Of a DNA stretch of 36,405 nucleotides, positions 8,741 through 15,105 are shown in pieces; positions within the stretch are counted from its first letter, which is position 1, and each line of letters begins with the position of its first letter. The DNA lies in IMG/VR virus record IMGVR_UViG_3300048839_000968, positions 1 to 36,405 of that record; one strand, written 5' to 3'. The DNA is from a virus. Made by a program: the position numbers and the translations under genes. Below the pieces are notes generated by a model, which saw nothing but the letters and a program-made list of their open reading frames with translations, had not been told where the DNA came from and ran no database searches.

Positions 8741-8965
8741 GCGTCCGATATTCTGGGGCCTACCTCTGGAAAACAGGCACTTCCCGGCGTTGATCGGCTG
8801 AAATTACTGGACACGAGAACCGCCGAATCCGCCTGATTCGTCAGCAGGTTAAGCCCAAGAGCGGGTCTGGCTACGAACCAGAAGGTCGGGAGTTCGAATC
8901 TCTCCGGGCGCGCCACTTCAGCATCAGCGGCGTCCGATATCCGCGCGAGTGTCCGATATCCGCGT
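8741..8965. other. attP: Phage attachment site attP with tRNA-Arg core and candidate arm sites
   Basis: The core (8866-8915) is the exact 3' half of a tRNA-Arg(ACG): anticodon stem TCTGG/CCAGA around loop CTACGAA, T arm GGGAG-TTCGAAT-CTCTC, acceptor strand CGGGCGC, discriminator G, CCA. The 5' half of a tRNA is absent, so this is not a working gene but the piece that restores a host tRNA on integration. Three copies of an 11-base word G(C/T)GTCCGATAT lie on both sides: 8741-8751 on the left and 8930-8940 and 8949-8959 on the right. They are placed as integrase arm-type sites would be. A CGAATC/GATTCG inverted repeat lies at 8824-8840. The integrase gene is nearby on the minus strand. Confidence 0.8.
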
Positions 8966-9529
8966 CAGCCGATGCTCGGCCTGCAGCCGATCGAGCACCT
9001 GGCGGAGATCGGCCGCCGCCGCCGCCGCATCCGGAACCAGGCACTCGCCGCTGGCGAGCTTCGACAGGGGGCCGTAGTCCGGGCGCTCTCGCCAGCGATC
9101 GAGCAGCGCTGCGGTATTCGGCGGCGGGTCCTCGCGCAACTGCACCAGCAGCTCGACCAGCAGCGGAATCCCCGACCTGTCGATCTCCTCTAGGCCATTC
9201 GGCCACTCGACCGCCCTCGCGGCTTCCGGAAAATGCACCAGCATGCCGATCGCCTGCCGAACCAGGTTGCCGCGACCGGCGATAGGCTTAAGCGCCGCTA
9301 GCGGGGCCTCGCGGCCATGTTCTGCTGAGTGGCACAGTGTGCACAGCGCGAGCAAATCGCTGTCCGGATAATCCCACGCGGCCTTCCCACGCCTATACCG
9401 GACGTGATGAACATGAAGTTCCAGGTCGCCGGCGCCGCATCGCTCGCACGCGAAGTTTGCTCGAGAGAGGATCTCAAGCCTTCTTCTCTGCCATCGCGGA
9501 TGGCGTAGATCCTGCCTATATTGGCTCAC
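8924..9529 (-). CDS. HNH nuclease fused to a DnaG-type C-terminal helicase-binding domain
   Basis: A 201-residue protein with two parts. Residues 1-72 are an HNH nuclease with a zinc ribbon: C28-x2-C31, the HH pair at 41-42 in LHVHHVRYRRG, C63-x2-C66 and H71. Residues about 87-192 resemble the C-terminal DnaB-helicase-binding domain of bacterial primase DnaG: RQAIGMLVHFPEAA, SGIPLLVELLVQLREDP, AALLDRWRERPDYGPLSKLA. These match in order the segments R-x-A-I-x-L-L-L-x-x-P, PGLPLFRELV and LLEHYR...LEKL of E. coli DnaG. The primase catalytic domains are absent. Translation starts at a GTG overlapping the integrase stop (GTGA), so it is coupled to integrase. The 3' end stops 9 bp from the tRNA core and contains two candidate arm sites. 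Function unknown; a protein that docks on the host replicative helicase is the simplest reading. Confidence 0.7.
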   Translation of the reverse strand: MSQYRQDLRHPRWQRRRLEILSRANFACERCGAGDLELHVHHVRYRRGKAAWDYPDSDLLALCTLCHSAEHGREAPLAALKPIAGRGNLVRQAIGMLVHFPEAARAVEWPNGLEEIDRSGIPLLVELLVQLREDPPPNTAALLDRWRERPDYGPLSKLASGECLVPDAAAAAADLRQVLDRLQAEHRLTRISDTRADIGRR

Positions 9530-10515
9530 CGCAGCGGCCTCACCGACACCGGCTTCGCGATGTAGAACCGTCGGGTCGTCGCCTCGTCGGCGTGCCCGAG
9601 CCGCTCCTGGGCGTCCTTCACGCTATCGCTGTCGCTGGCACTCTTCCGCCGCAGGTCGTGGAACGTGAAGCGCTCGCCGCCAGCCGCGACATGCTTGGCC
9701 ATGAGCCGCTGCCAGATCGCCGAGAACCCCTCGACGCTGTAGCCCTGGCCGGCGCGCGTCCGTAGCACATAGCGCCGCGGGATCTGCGGCGACAGCCGCT
9801 TCGCCCTGGCGAGTACCGCCTCGAGCTCGGGCGTCCGCTCGAATCGCAGACCGGCCCCGGTCTTGCTGGTCTTCACGACAATCCCATCCGCCCGCACCTG
9901 CGACCATTCCAGCGCCAGCAGGTCGCCCCGCCTCAATCCCGTCAGCAGCGCCAGATCCATCGCGATCTGCATGCGCTCCGACGCCAGCCCATACACCGTC
10001 GCGAATTCCTCGTCCGACACGTACCTCGAGCGCTTCCCCTTCGCCTCTTTTTCCATGGCCCGGACCGGGTTCTTCGTGGCTACGCCCCACCGGATAGCCT
10101 TCGCGAAGATGTGCCCGAGCAGCTTGATCTCGTGGCGCGCCATCACCGGCACCGAGCGGCCTTTCTTGTCGCGCCGGCCGTCGACGTACCGGTAGCAGTG
10201 CTGCGTGGTGACCCCGTCGGGCATCACGTCACCGAAGACGAGCTTCAGCCGAGTGAGCTGCGCCGCCTGATCATCACGGGTGTGCTCGCTGCGCTTCAGC
10301 GGCAGCACCTCAGTCCGGTATCGGTCGATCACGTCGCCGAGGGTGCGCCCCGACCAGCGGCCACCGATCTTCTGCCCGTAGGTGGCCAGCGCCGTAGCCA
10401 GGTCCCGGCCGAGCGGCTCCCATTTGTGGGTGTCCGGATTGTCGAAATAGTAGGCGCCCCGCCGGCAATAGACGCGCCGCGGCAGGTGCTTGTCGAATCT
10501 ACGCCGGCGTCCCAT
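9526..10515 (-). CDS. int: Tyrosine recombinase (phage integrase)
   Basis: A 329-residue tyrosine-family integrase. The catalytic set is visible: R195 in TGLRRGDLLAL, H286 and R289 in TFHDLRRKSAS, H308 in ERLGHADEATT and the nucleophile Y318 in RRFYIAKP. The N-terminal basic segment (RRRRFDKHLPRRVYCRRGAYYF) is an arm-binding-type domain, followed by a SAM-like core-binding domain (about 55-150). It should integrate the phage into a host tRNA-Arg gene through the attP at 8866-8915. It lies at the downstream end of the leftward early operon, overlaps DUF4224 by 17 bp upstream, and shares GTGA with the HNH-DnaG-C gene downstream. Length is normal. Confidence 0.96.
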   Translation of the reverse strand: MGRRRRFDKHLPRRVYCRRGAYYFDNPDTHKWEPLGRDLATALATYGQKIGGRWSGRTLGDVIDRYRTEVLPLKRSEHTRDDQAAQLTRLKLVFGDVMPDGVTTQHCYRYVDGRRDKKGRSVPVMARHEIKLLGHIFAKAIRWGVATKNPVRAMEKEAKGKRSRYVSDEEFATVYGLASERMQIAMDLALLTGLRRGDLLALEWSQVRADGIVVKTSKTGAGLRFERTPELEAVLARAKRLSPQIPRRYVLRTRAGQGYSVEGFSAIWQRLMAKHVAAGGERFTFHDLRRKSASDSDSVKDAQERLGHADEATTRRFYIAKPVSVRPLR

Positions 10516-10711
10516 TCAGCGCCTCGAAGTTCGGTTCTTGTCGTGCCGACCGGCCGCCGACCAGGTGGCGATTCATTTCCGCCACGGCGACGACTGGCTC
10601 CCCCAAGCCGTTCATCGTGAACTTGTACCCGTGCCGGCGCAACCAGCGGGCCTGCGCCGACGGCCGGGTGTACCCGGTCAGCGACTTGAGCTCGGCCAGC
10701 GTCAGGAACAA
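10499..10711 (-). CDS. DUF4224 protein, possible recombination directionality factor
   Basis: A 70-residue protein from a TTG start preceded by GAGGAG about 8 nt upstream. Its first 45 residues, LTLAELKSLTGYTRPSAQARWLRRHGY followed by EPVVAVAEMNRHL, match the DUF4224 pattern (here split: LAELKSLTGYTRPSAQ and ARWLRRHGY). This is a short winged or MerR-like HTH domain regularly found immediately upstream of phage integrases. An excisionase role is plausible from position and size but unproven. Its 3' end overlaps the integrase start by 17 bp, so expression is coupled. Confidence 0.75.
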   Translation of the reverse strand: MFLTLAELKSLTGYTRPSAQARWLRRHGYKFTMNGLGEPVVAVAEMNRHLVGGRSARQEPNFEALNGTPA

Positions 10712-10712
10712 G

Positions 10713-10970
10713 TCACCGCTCCTCTTTCACGACGATCACGACGACCGCAACCGCGGCCAGCCAGGCGAACAACGTCAGCCACTGTGCCGGCGTCACGGCA
10801 ATGCGCGCATCGACGGCTTGCCAGTCGCTGTTTCGGTACTCGACCGTCCACTGCCGCCAGCCGCGGTCCTGGCTGACCTGCCACGTCTGCCGGTACACCA
10901 AGCGCCCGCCGTCCGCGATCGCCCGCAGCAGGGCGCAGACGGAGCGGATCAGGGGGATGCGCTCGGTCAC
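10713..10970 (-). CDS. Small protein with C-terminal membrane helix
   Basis: An 85-residue protein, GTG start overlapping the RecT stop (GTGA). The N-terminal 60 residues are soluble-looking (RLVYRQTWQVSQDRGWRQW, then YRNSDWQAVDARI). Residues about 63-80 (WLTLFAWLAAVAVVVIVV) form one transmembrane helix, ending in KEER. A tail-anchored inner-membrane protein of unknown function. It lies between recT and DUF4224 with 1 nt before the next start codon. Placement in the early leftward operon is typical of accessory host-takeover or exclusion genes, but nothing in the sequence proves that. Confidence 0.65.
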   Translation of the reverse strand: MTERIPLIRSVCALLRAIADGGRLVYRQTWQVSQDRGWRQWTVEYRNSDWQAVDARIAVTPAQWLTLFAWLAAVAVVVIVVKEER

Positions 10971-11890
10971 TGCGCGGTCAGGGCCGCCAGCCGCTCGGAC
11001 CGGCTGCGGTGCAGCTCCTCCGGCACCTCGGCATGCAGCTCGCCGAGCTCCTTGCAGACGGCTGTGTAGATCCGCTCGACGGTCTCGGCGTCGTCGGCCT
11101 CCGAGATCGCCAGGCGCGCGTCGGCGACGTGGTGGAACATGGTCGACTCGTAGCTGGCCGGATCCGGCAGCTCGGCGTGGCGCAGCTGGTCGGCCACCTG
11201 GGGCGCGAGCTCGCGCTCGACGACCGGGACGGCGTTCAGATAGCGATCCATCTCGGTCGAGGAGGGCAGGCGCTTGTAGAGCCGGCGGATGACCGTCTTG
11301 CGGGCCATCTCGTCGGGCCACTTCGCCCAGGGGCCGTCGTCGCTGGTGGCGCGGCTCACGGCCTGCACCTGGCGGATGGCCGTGGCGTCCATCACCTCGC
11401 GCTCGATCCCGCCGCTCTTGAGCTTGGCGATCGCGTAGGCCGCCACCGGCTTGCCGCGGTCGCCGATCGCCGGCTTGTGCAGGATGCGCTCCTCGTCGCC
11501 GAGCTCGTAGTCGAAGTGGTCGCGCTCGTACACGACGTTCGCGCTGATCGAGACCAGCTCGCCGGTGTTGCGGACCTTCTTCAGCAGGCCGGCGTACATC
11601 GGCATCCAGGTCGCCGTCTTCACCTTGCGCTTCGAGTCCCTGAACACGACGAACGCGCCCTCGCGCCCGTCGGGCATCAGGCCGTCGTTCGCCGCCCGCA
11701 GGCAGGCGAGCAGCAGCGACTTGCGATCGCACTCGAGCAGCTCGGGCTGCAGCTGGATCGCGGTGAGCGTCACCCGGATGAACCGGTCCGCGGCGATCCC
11801 GGCCGGCAGCGCCTGCGCCAGGTGGGATTTCATTTCGATCAACTGGACGCCGAATTCCCGGCCGGGGTTTGGTTTGGTTACTGCGTTCAA
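10967..11890 (-). CDS. recT: RecT family single-strand annealing protein
   Basis: A 307-residue RecT-type recombinase. Recognisable segments are RFIRVTLTAIQLQPELLECDRKSLL, split as RFIRVTLTAIQLQP and ELLECDRKSLL, then NDGLMPDGREGAFVVF, TWMPMYAGLLKKVRNTG and WPDEMARKTVIRRLYKRLP. This family coats single-stranded DNA and anneals complementary strands in phage recombination and repair, normally with an exonuclease partner. No RecE- or lambda-Exo-like gene is visible in the window. The GTG of the next gene overlaps its stop, and its ATG overlaps the upstream HTH gene stop by 4 bp. Length is typical of the family. Confidence 0.94.
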   Translation of the reverse strand: MNAVTKPNPGREFGVQLIEMKSHLAQALPAGIAADRFIRVTLTAIQLQPELLECDRKSLLLACLRAANDGLMPDGREGAFVVFRDSKRKVKTATWMPMYAGLLKKVRNTGELVSISANVVYERDHFDYELGDEERILHKPAIGDRGKPVAAYAIAKLKSGGIEREVMDATAIRQVQAVSRATSDDGPWAKWPDEMARKTVIRRLYKRLPSSTEMDRYLNAVPVVERELAPQVADQLRHAELPDPASYESTMFHHVADARLAISEADDAETVERIYTAVCKELGELHAEVPEELHRSRSERLAALTAQ

Positions 11891-12438
11891 GTGGTCAGCT
11901 CCCTGTGTAGTCGTTCGACCCGCGCGACATTCCGCGCGGTCATGCGTTTCGGCTGGAACTGCAGCGCCGGGCTGGCATAGCCGAGCCGTCGGGCGAGCTC
12001 CCGCTTCGTGAATCCTTCCTCGACGAGCTGCTCGATGAGCTGGTGCGTCCGGCCCGGCTTCACCAGAGCGCGGTCGCTGACCTGCGCTGGCGTCACGGCG
12101 AGGATCTTGCGTTCGGTGCGAGCGCGGATCGTCTGCTTGCGGCCGGTGCGGATCTCGGTCAGCACGGACAGCGCCACGTCGGAGGCAGACTGCACGGCGC
12201 GTTTACCGACCCCGCGGCGGGACAGGCTCATCAGGTGAGCCCGCGCCTTGTCGGCCGAGACGAACCCGTTCCAGTCGCCGGCAGCCCGGGCCTTCGCGCG
12301 CTCGCGCTCATAGTCGCTGTTCGACCGCCGGCACTCGAAGCACTTGCAGCCCGCCAGGTAGCGCAGGCGCGTGCCGTGCGGGCGCTCGGCGCCGAGCTCG
12401 GCGATGGGACGAAGGCCGCGCGCGGCGAGGGCGGTCAT
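11887..12438 (-). CDS. HTH DNA-binding protein with N-terminal cysteine motif
   Basis: A 183-residue protein of a type common in phages and prophages. The N-terminus has HGTRLRYLAGCKCFECRRSNS, where three cysteines in C-x-C-x2-C suggest a zinc site. The middle (VGKRAVQSASDVALSVLTEI, then RARTERKILAVTP) and the C-terminus (LIEQLVEEGFTKRELARRL, then YASPALQF) look like two helix-turn-helix units, the first with the IRARTERKIL signature of this family. It probably regulates early phage genes. Its ATG lies 4 bp inside the end of the HNH-like gene, keeping the operon tightly packed. Confidence 0.65.
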   Translation of the reverse strand: MTALAARGLRPIAELGAERPHGTRLRYLAGCKCFECRRSNSDYERERAKARAAGDWNGFVSADKARAHLMSLSRRGVGKRAVQSASDVALSVLTEIRTGRKQTIRARTERKILAVTPAQVSDRALVKPGRTHQLIEQLVEEGFTKRELARRLGYASPALQFQPKRMTARNVARVERLHRELTT

Positions 12439-13007
12439 CGCTCAGCCCTCTCGGCGCAGCTCCAGCGGATGGCGGCCAGTTTCGCGGCGCGCGCGGCGGA
12501 TAGCTCACGGCAAAGGCAACCGCAACTCTTGGTCGTGCCGTTCTTCAGGCGATACTCGGGAAGGGTCACTATCGAGCCGCAATCGCAGGCACATGCCCAC
12601 AGCGAATTTCGCTGGGCATTGCGACCAACGAATCCGATTACGGTCAGCCGCGTGTATCGAATACCACGCAAATCGACGAGCCCCTTGCGTTGGTTGGTGC
12701 GTTGTTCAGATGCCGTCGCCCAGCGAACGTTGCCTGGCTCGTAATTGCCGTCGTTGTTGATTCGATCAAGGCTCGTTCCGTCCGGGCGAATGCCAACGTC
12801 CGCCAGGAATGCCTCGAACTCGAACCATCGCTGGCAGACCGTAATGCCGCGACCGCCGTAGTGCCTGAAGTTAAACGCCCTCGGGTTCGTGCAGCGCTGG
12901 ATCATTCCTGTCCACGTCTTGAACGTGCCGGTACGCTCGCGGCGGCGGGTATGGCCGTGGCGCGCGACGAACCGCCCGTCATCACCCTGCGTGTTGTGCG
13001 CGCTCAT
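12435..13007 (-). CDS. HNH-like putative homing endonuclease with C-terminal zinc ribbon
   Basis: A 190-residue protein. The N-terminal half has TFKTWTGMIQRCTNPRA, FRHYGGRGITVCQRWFEFEAF and SLDRINNDGNYEPGNVRWAT (each within a longer conserved run), then EQRTNQR. This is the pattern of a phage nuclease family related to HNH homing enzymes. The C-terminal part (LWACACDCGSIVTL, then TKSCGCLC) looks like a zinc-binding ribbon. Such genes move as free-standing homing elements, and this one sits between small operon genes with overlapping ends. Activity is not proven; the family pattern is fairly clear. Confidence 0.6.
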   Translation of the reverse strand: MSAHNTQGDDGRFVARHGHTRRRERTGTFKTWTGMIQRCTNPRAFNFRHYGGRGITVCQRWFEFEAFLADVGIRPDGTSLDRINNDGNYEPGNVRWATASEQRTNQRKGLVDLRGIRYTRLTVIGFVGRNAQRNSLWACACDCGSIVTLPEYRLKNGTTKSCGCLCRELSAARAAKLAAIRWSCAERAER

Positions 13008-13333
13008 GACCGCCCCTCAGCTTTGGCAACAGCGGAGCGAAGCCTCGCGGCCACCAGGCCATTGACGGTGTTCGCGTCCACTGCGATGCCGCGGTCGAAT
13101 CCCGCAAGAACGGTCTGACATGCCTCTAGCAAGTCCGGCGCGGCGGCGATCAGGCAGGCGTTGGCGTTGCGCTCGGCCACGGTGATGCCGCCCATGTGCT
13201 CGGCGTCGGTGACAGTGGCTACGCTGCCGCGATAAAGCGGCACGCCGTGCTGCACAATTGTCACGAAACAGACCTGGCCGTTGCTGCCGCAGGCTTCCTC
13301 TACTCGCCATGGACCTGGCGTAATCGCGCTCAC
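13004..13333 (-). CDS. Conserved phage protein with ANACLIAAAPDLLEA motif
   Basis: A protein of about 109 residues. I prefer the GTG at 13333, which overlaps the upstream stop as GTGA and gives an N-terminus SAITPGPWRVEE; an upstream in-frame start at 13345 is possible. The layout, TPGPWRV at the start, a beta-rich middle and AERNANACLIAAAPDLLEAC near residues 69-88, is shared by a very common family of small phage and prophage proteins with no assigned function. It lies in the leftward early operon. Confidence 0.7.
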   Translation of the reverse strand: MSAITPGPWRVEEACGSNGQVCFVTIVQHGVPLYRGSVATVTDAEHMGGITVAERNANACLIAAAPDLLEACQTVLAGFDRGIAVDANTVNGLVAARLRSAVAKAEGRS

Positions 13334-13545
13334 GACCCAGCCCACTCCGCGAACTGCGCCGCCAGCACCTTAAACTCCGTCCGGCTGAACACGACCGTCG
13401 CCGTGGCCCCATCTTCTGCATCCTGCTCGATTACCAGCTGGCCATCCTCGGCGCTGGCGCGGAACCCGTAGCCCCGAGCAAGCTCGAGCGACAGGCCGTC
13501 GAGTTTCACCGGCTGGGGTGCTGGCTCGGCCTTCGTCTTCGTCAC
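13330..13545 (-). CDS. Small acidic hypothetical protein
   Basis: A 71-residue protein from a GTG start. The body (LSLELARGYGFRASAEDGQ, LVIEQDAEDGATATVVFSR, EFKVLAAQFAEWA) alternates beta strands and a terminal helix, with no motif I recognise. It overlaps the next gene by 4 bp (GTGA) and starts 4 nt after the stop of the zinc-ribbon gene, so it belongs to the same leftward transcript. Confidence 0.55.
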   Translation of the reverse strand: MTKTKAEPAPQPVKLDGLSLELARGYGFRASAEDGQLVIEQDAEDGATATVVFSRTEFKVLAAQFAEWAGS

Positions 13546-13549
13546 GCGC

Positions 13550-13681
13550 TTACCCCCCCCCCGATTTCTTCTGGAACGACGCCGAGAAGCACGCCTTGCA
13601 GGTCTTCGACGGCTTGCCGCCGCGGATAATCATGTCGTCGACGCCCTTCGGCTCGCCGCAGCGCTGGCAGGTGTGGCTCAC
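13550..13681 (-). CDS. Tiny zinc-ribbon protein
   Basis: A 43-residue protein starting at GTG (overlapping the upstream stop as GTGA). It contains C-x2-C in HTCQRCGEPK and a second C-x2-C in KTCKACFSASF, spaced like a small zinc finger or treble-clef that binds nucleic acid or a protein partner. It ends in a run of ten G residues in the coding strand, read as Gly-Gly-Gly followed by TAA. Because the tract ends the gene, slippage would alter the stop and could extend or shorten the tail. It is the smallest recognisable member of the leftward operon. Confidence 0.6.
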   Translation of the reverse strand: MSHTCQRCGEPKGVDDMIIRGGKPSKTCKACFSASFQKKSGGG

Positions 13682-13902
13682 GCCGCACCTTCGGACATCA
13701 GGTGGATGACCAACCCGTGCTGCGGGTGATTCGAGAGGGTCATGCCGCGCTCCGCCAGGGCCTCGACCAGGGCCGTGATCGGCACGTTCCAGTGAATGGC
13801 GGCCCGCGTGTGCGAGACGGCGGGGAGCTTGAGTTCGGGGGCGGTCGGGACCGGGCGCAGGTCGGCGCGGCGTCGGCGCCACAGCGGAGTGACGTTGTTC
13901 AT
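13678..13902 (-). CDS. Small hypothetical protein
   Basis: A 74-residue protein with ATG at 13902, preceded by GGAG with good spacing. The N-terminus is basic (PLWRRRRADLRPVP) and the C-terminal part (AAIHWNVPITALVEALAERG, then MTLSNHPQHGLVIHL) is a helix followed by strands that could be a small DNA-binding fold. Function is not recognised. It overlaps the downstream zinc-ribbon gene by 4 bp and the upstream membrane-protein gene by 4 bp. Confidence 0.55.
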   Translation of the reverse strand: MNNVTPLWRRRRADLRPVPTAPELKLPAVSHTRAAIHWNVPITALVEALAERGMTLSNHPQHGLVIHLMSEGAA

Positions 13903-14105
13903 CGGGTGCTCCTGGCCATCGCGCGACGGCCGCGGGTGTTGCGGTGGAGGTTGTAGAACTGGCGCTGGTGGCGCGGCTGCATCAGGCCCCGGACGATCCA
14001 GAGCACGAAGACCATGGCGCCCAGGACCAGGGCGAGCACCATGACCAGCATTCCCCATCCGGCGATGTCGCCGAGCACCATCGAGATCCTGTCGTATTCG
14101 TTCAT
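13899..14105 (-). CDS. Small single-span membrane protein
   Basis: A 68-residue protein. Residues about 12-40 are strongly hydrophobic (LGDIAGWGMLVMVLALVLG, then AMVFVLWIVRGL), followed by a basic tail rich in Arg and His. It is an inner-membrane protein with a cytoplasmic basic C-terminus. Function unknown. As an early leftward gene it could be a superinfection-exclusion or lysis-timing factor, but position is the only evidence. It overlaps neighbours at both ends. Confidence 0.6.
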   Translation of the reverse strand: MNEYDRISMVLGDIAGWGMLVMVLALVLGAMVFVLWIVRGLMQPRHQRQFYNLHRNTRGRRAMARSTR

Positions 14106-14317
14106 CAGGCAGCCCTCGTGTAGGTCAGGTCGGCGAGCTCGTCGACGATCGCGGCAAGCTCGAGGAAGGCCCGCAGCCGGGCCCGGGGATCCCGCGCGGC
14201 AATCGCCTCTTCCAGCGCATCGGCACGGCCGCGCAGGCGCGACAGTGCGTTCAGCGCCTGACCCATGCGCGGGTCAGTGGCGGCGGCGACTTGGGCGGTG
14301 GTGAGTGAGGTCGTCAT
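14105..14317 (-). CDS. First gene of the leftward early operon, small helical protein
   Basis: A 70-residue, mostly helical protein (TAQVAAATDPRMGQALNAL, SRLRGRADALEEAIAARDP, FLELAAIVDELADL), with ATG at 14317. No ribosome-binding site precedes the ATG. The predicted promoter (TTGACA, 17 nt, TAGTGT) places the transcript start within about 2 nt of the ATG, so the mRNA is probably leaderless. Two operators overlap and flank the promoter. Its job is unknown; being first in a repressor-controlled early operon, an anti-host or regulatory role is likely. Confidence 0.6.
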   Translation of the reverse strand: MTTSLTTAQVAAATDPRMGQALNALSRLRGRADALEEAIAARDPRARLRAFLELAAIVDELADLTYTRAA

Positions 14318-14325
14318 GGGACGCA

Positions 14326-14365
14326 ACACTAGCGCCGCTATTTTCTCTTGTCAATAGCGCCGCTA
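14326..14365 (-). promoter_or_regulatory. Leftward early promoter with two operators (PL/OL-like)
   Basis: On the minus strand, a -35 TTGACA (14354-14349) and a -10 TAGTGT (14331-14326) are separated by 17 nt. Two copies of the 11-base palindrome TAGCGCCGCTA lie at 14330-14340 (across the spacer and -10) and 14355-14365 (abutting the -35). Their centres are 25 bp apart, the same spacing and layout as at the rightward promoter near 15717-15745. Repressor binding here would shut off the integrase/recT operon. The start point predicted from the -10 is 14319, only 2 nt before the ATG. Confidence 0.75.
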
Positions 14366-14384
14366 GTTCAGTGCCACAAATGGA

Positions 14385-14408
14385 ACCGGCCGCACAAAGG
14401 CGGCCGGT
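14385..14408 (-). terminator. Hairpin after the repressor/outer-membrane operon
   Basis: A 9-bp GC-rich stem (ACCGGCCGC at 14385-14393 with GCGGCCGGT at 14400-14408) and a 6-nt loop lie 21 bp past the stop of the outer-membrane gene. On the minus strand the hairpin is followed by TCCATTTG rather than a clean T run, so termination may be partial or factor-dependent. It would separate the repressor operon from the leftward early promoter immediately downstream. Confidence 0.5.
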
Positions 14409-14429
14409 CGGGGCGTCAACAGGCTGCGG

Positions 14430-15101
14430 TCAGAACCGGAAAATCGTGGCCAGCGTCACACGACTGCCATCGGCCTCACCGGCGACGTCTTTGTCACCCA
14501 GATCGCTGATCTGCTGATACTCGAGGCGAACCGTCCAGGGTAGGGCGGTGAAGCCCACGCCGGCTCCCCACAGGAAGTTCTCGTTCGAGCGCGAAATGCT
14601 TTGCGACGACGACTGGTCTTCGACCGACACGTTGATGTCGTAGTCGATGTCCGTGAACACCATGCCGGCTCGACCAAGCACACTCCAGCCGTTCGCGAAG
14701 GGATACATGCCGATCACGGATACCGCCGGCCCCTTCGCGGAGCCTTTGAAGTCGAATCGGCTGCTCGCGACTGCGACGCCATCGCTGATCGTGCCGCGCG
14801 CCTTGTACTCGGCCTCGCCGAGGTCCATGTAGGTTGCCTCGAGCGCGAGCCATGGCAGCACCTGGTAGCCGAGGATCAACCCAAACGTGAACGAGTCTTC
14901 GCTCGTCTCCGACGATCCGTCGAGCACCGCAAATCCCAGGTCATTGAAAAGACCAATGAGCGAGTTGTCGAGGCCTCGCTGGTCGAGATCGACGCTCGAT
15001 TGTCCTGCGTCGAATCCCACGTAGAACCCAGCCTCTTCGCCCGCGTTCGCGGTGCCGATTGCACCTGCAACGGCCAGGGCGGCAACAATGAATCTTCGCA
15101 T
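14430..15101 (-). CDS. Outer-membrane beta-barrel protein in the repressor operon
   Basis: A 223-residue protein. The start at 15101 is set by AAGGAG 7 nt upstream, inside the end of the repressor gene. Residues 1-20 are a signal peptide (MRRFIVAALAVAGAIGTANA, cut before GEE). The mature part alternates amphipathic strands (AGFYVGFDAGQSSV, FGLILGYQVLPWLALEATY, NFLWGAGVGFTALPW, VRLEYQQISDLG) and ends in ATIFRF with terminal Phe, the BAM recognition signal. This is the OmpA-like/opacity-type eight-strand barrel fold. The gene lies 4 nt after the repressor stop, so it should be made in lysogens. Its probable role is lysogenic conversion, such as masking or replacing a surface receptor; a capture from the host is likely. 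Confidence 0.85.
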   Translation of the reverse strand: MRRFIVAALAVAGAIGTANAGEEAGFYVGFDAGQSSVDLDQRGLDNSLIGLFNDLGFAVLDGSSETSEDSFTFGLILGYQVLPWLALEATYMDLGEAEYKARGTISDGVAVASSRFDFKGSAKGPAVSVIGMYPFANGWSVLGRAGMVFTDIDYDINVSVEDQSSSQSISRSNENFLWGAGVGFTALPWTVRLEYQQISDLGDKDVAGEADGSRVTLATIFRF

Positions 15102-15105
15102 CTCG

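Noticed and set aside
8866-8915. A functional tRNA-Arg gene
   Set aside because: The 5' acceptor strand and D arm are missing upstream; only the 3' half is present, as expected for attP.
9289-9301. Another copy of the operator word, AGCGCCGCTA
   Set aside because: One end base does not match, it lies inside coding sequence of the HNH-DnaG-C gene, and there is no promoter or partner operator nearby.
10971-11732. Upstream extension of the minus-strand frame that holds the 85-residue membrane protein
   Set aside because: It is the shadow of recT. Only the part from GTG 10970 has coding character and a coupled start.
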